Positions 63,862 to 64,000 of a DNA stretch of 64,000 bases are shown here, piece by piece. The DNA lies in NCBI GenBank assembly GCA_026414765.1, contig JAOAIJ010000015.1:62001-126000 (forward strand). The letters run 5' to 3'. This DNA comes from Clostridia bacterium (GTDB lineage Bacteria; Bacillota; Clostridia; Acetivibrionales; DSM-27016). Made by a program: the position numbers and the translations under genes. Each line of letters begins with the position of its first letter. Position 1 is the first letter of the stretch. The notes beneath the pieces are model-generated. The model worked only from the letters and a program-made list of their open reading frames with translations, ran no database searches and had not been told where the DNA came from.

Positions 63862-64000
63862 ATGGATCATTTGGACAGGTTGGAAGCACAAAGTATTTTT
63901 ATATTAAGAGAAGCTTATAAGAAATTCGGAAAGCTTGGAATGCTGTGGTCAATAGGAAAGGATTCTACGGTATTGCTATGGTTGGCGAAAAAAGCATTTT
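63862..64000 (+). CDS. cysD: Sulfate adenylyltransferase subunit 2 (CysD), N-terminal part
   Basis: The first 46 residues run off the window. They begin [19 protein letters not shown] and carry the PP-loop [17 protein letters not shown] of CysD. With CysN (expected downstream) it makes APS from sulfate and ATP. The ATG has AAGGGGGA upstream. It completes a sulfate activation step next to the AprBA genes. Confidence 0.9.
   Translation, partial: MDHLDRLEAQSIFILREAYKKFGKLGMLWSIGKDSTVLLWLAKKAF

Overview
The window looks like the chromosome of an anaerobic, spore-forming member of the Clostridia. The sequence is AT-rich, start sites have strong AGGAGG-type ribosome binding sites, and TTG and GTG starts are common. 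It carries sigma-F and SpoVA sporulation genes, YtrH/YtrI, a spore photoproduct lyase, a YesM/YesN-type two-component pair, and ferredoxin-type oxidoreductases. Gene content resembles the cellulolytic clostridia (Ruminiclostridium/Hungateiclostridium group), but this is an impression and was not checked by a database search. No rRNA, tRNA, CRISPR array, transposase or prophage was seen.

Layout. 0-5.6 kb: the 3' end of whiA, an HPr gene, the spoIIAA-spoIIAB-sigF operon, a small membrane protein, and spoVAC-AD-AEb-AEa. 5.7-13 kb: an export operon with a lipoprotein adaptor, a double FtsX permease, two ATPases and an anchored solute-binding protein. 13-20 kb: splB (minus strand), a DUF362 ferredoxin protein, cheX, trmL, an M20 peptidase, a phosphofructokinase and a DUF2156 protein. 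20-29.3 kb: a glycolytic region with gap, a CapA-VanX fusion, ytrH/ytrI, a pgk-tpi fusion gene, a GH13 protein with altered catalytic motifs, and gpmI. 29.3-34.6 kb (minus strand): YesN/YesM-like regulators and an AraC/GyrI-like pair. 34.9-45.3 kb: trmO, a peroxiredoxin, eno and secG. A block of accessory genes follows (AraC regulator, choloylglycine-hydrolase-like enzyme, HD protein, MBL lipoprotein), then rnr, a DUF523 protein and a His-less HPr-like protein. 45.6-52.8 kb: mtaB, ireB, a ferredoxin-tailed aldo/keto reductase, ruvX, a DUF1292 protein, a PilZ protein, a DUF3048 lipoprotein and cca.

52.9-64 kb is the most interesting part, a dense sulfur-assimilation island. A CymR-like Rrf2 repressor and a MetY enzyme are followed by a TauABC/SsuABC-type transporter. 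Next come a small ThiS/MoaD-like sulfur carrier ending in GGG-Ala-Val, an E1-like adenylyltransferase, a JAMM metalloprotease, a compact siroheme sulfite reductase, a TusA protein, a second MetY-like PLP enzyme, AprA and AprB, and the start of cysD. The Ala-Val tail on the carrier and the neighbouring JAMM protease suggest that the tail must be trimmed before the carrier is activated. That matches the known protein-thiocarboxylate logic of CysO/Mec, QbsE/QbsD and HcyS/HcyD. I infer a route from sulfate through APS, sulfite and sulfide to a carrier thiocarboxylate and then homocysteine. A GGAAT-N4-GGAAT motif lies downstream of good promoters at both the regulator and the transporter operon, so the island probably forms one sulfur regulon.

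For glycolysis, gap and pgk-tpi share an upstream block: two identical segments of 15 and 10 bases at exactly the same spacing. Palindromes resembling the Rex operator lie upstream of gap, pgk, gpmI and eno, which suggests redox control of lower glycolysis.
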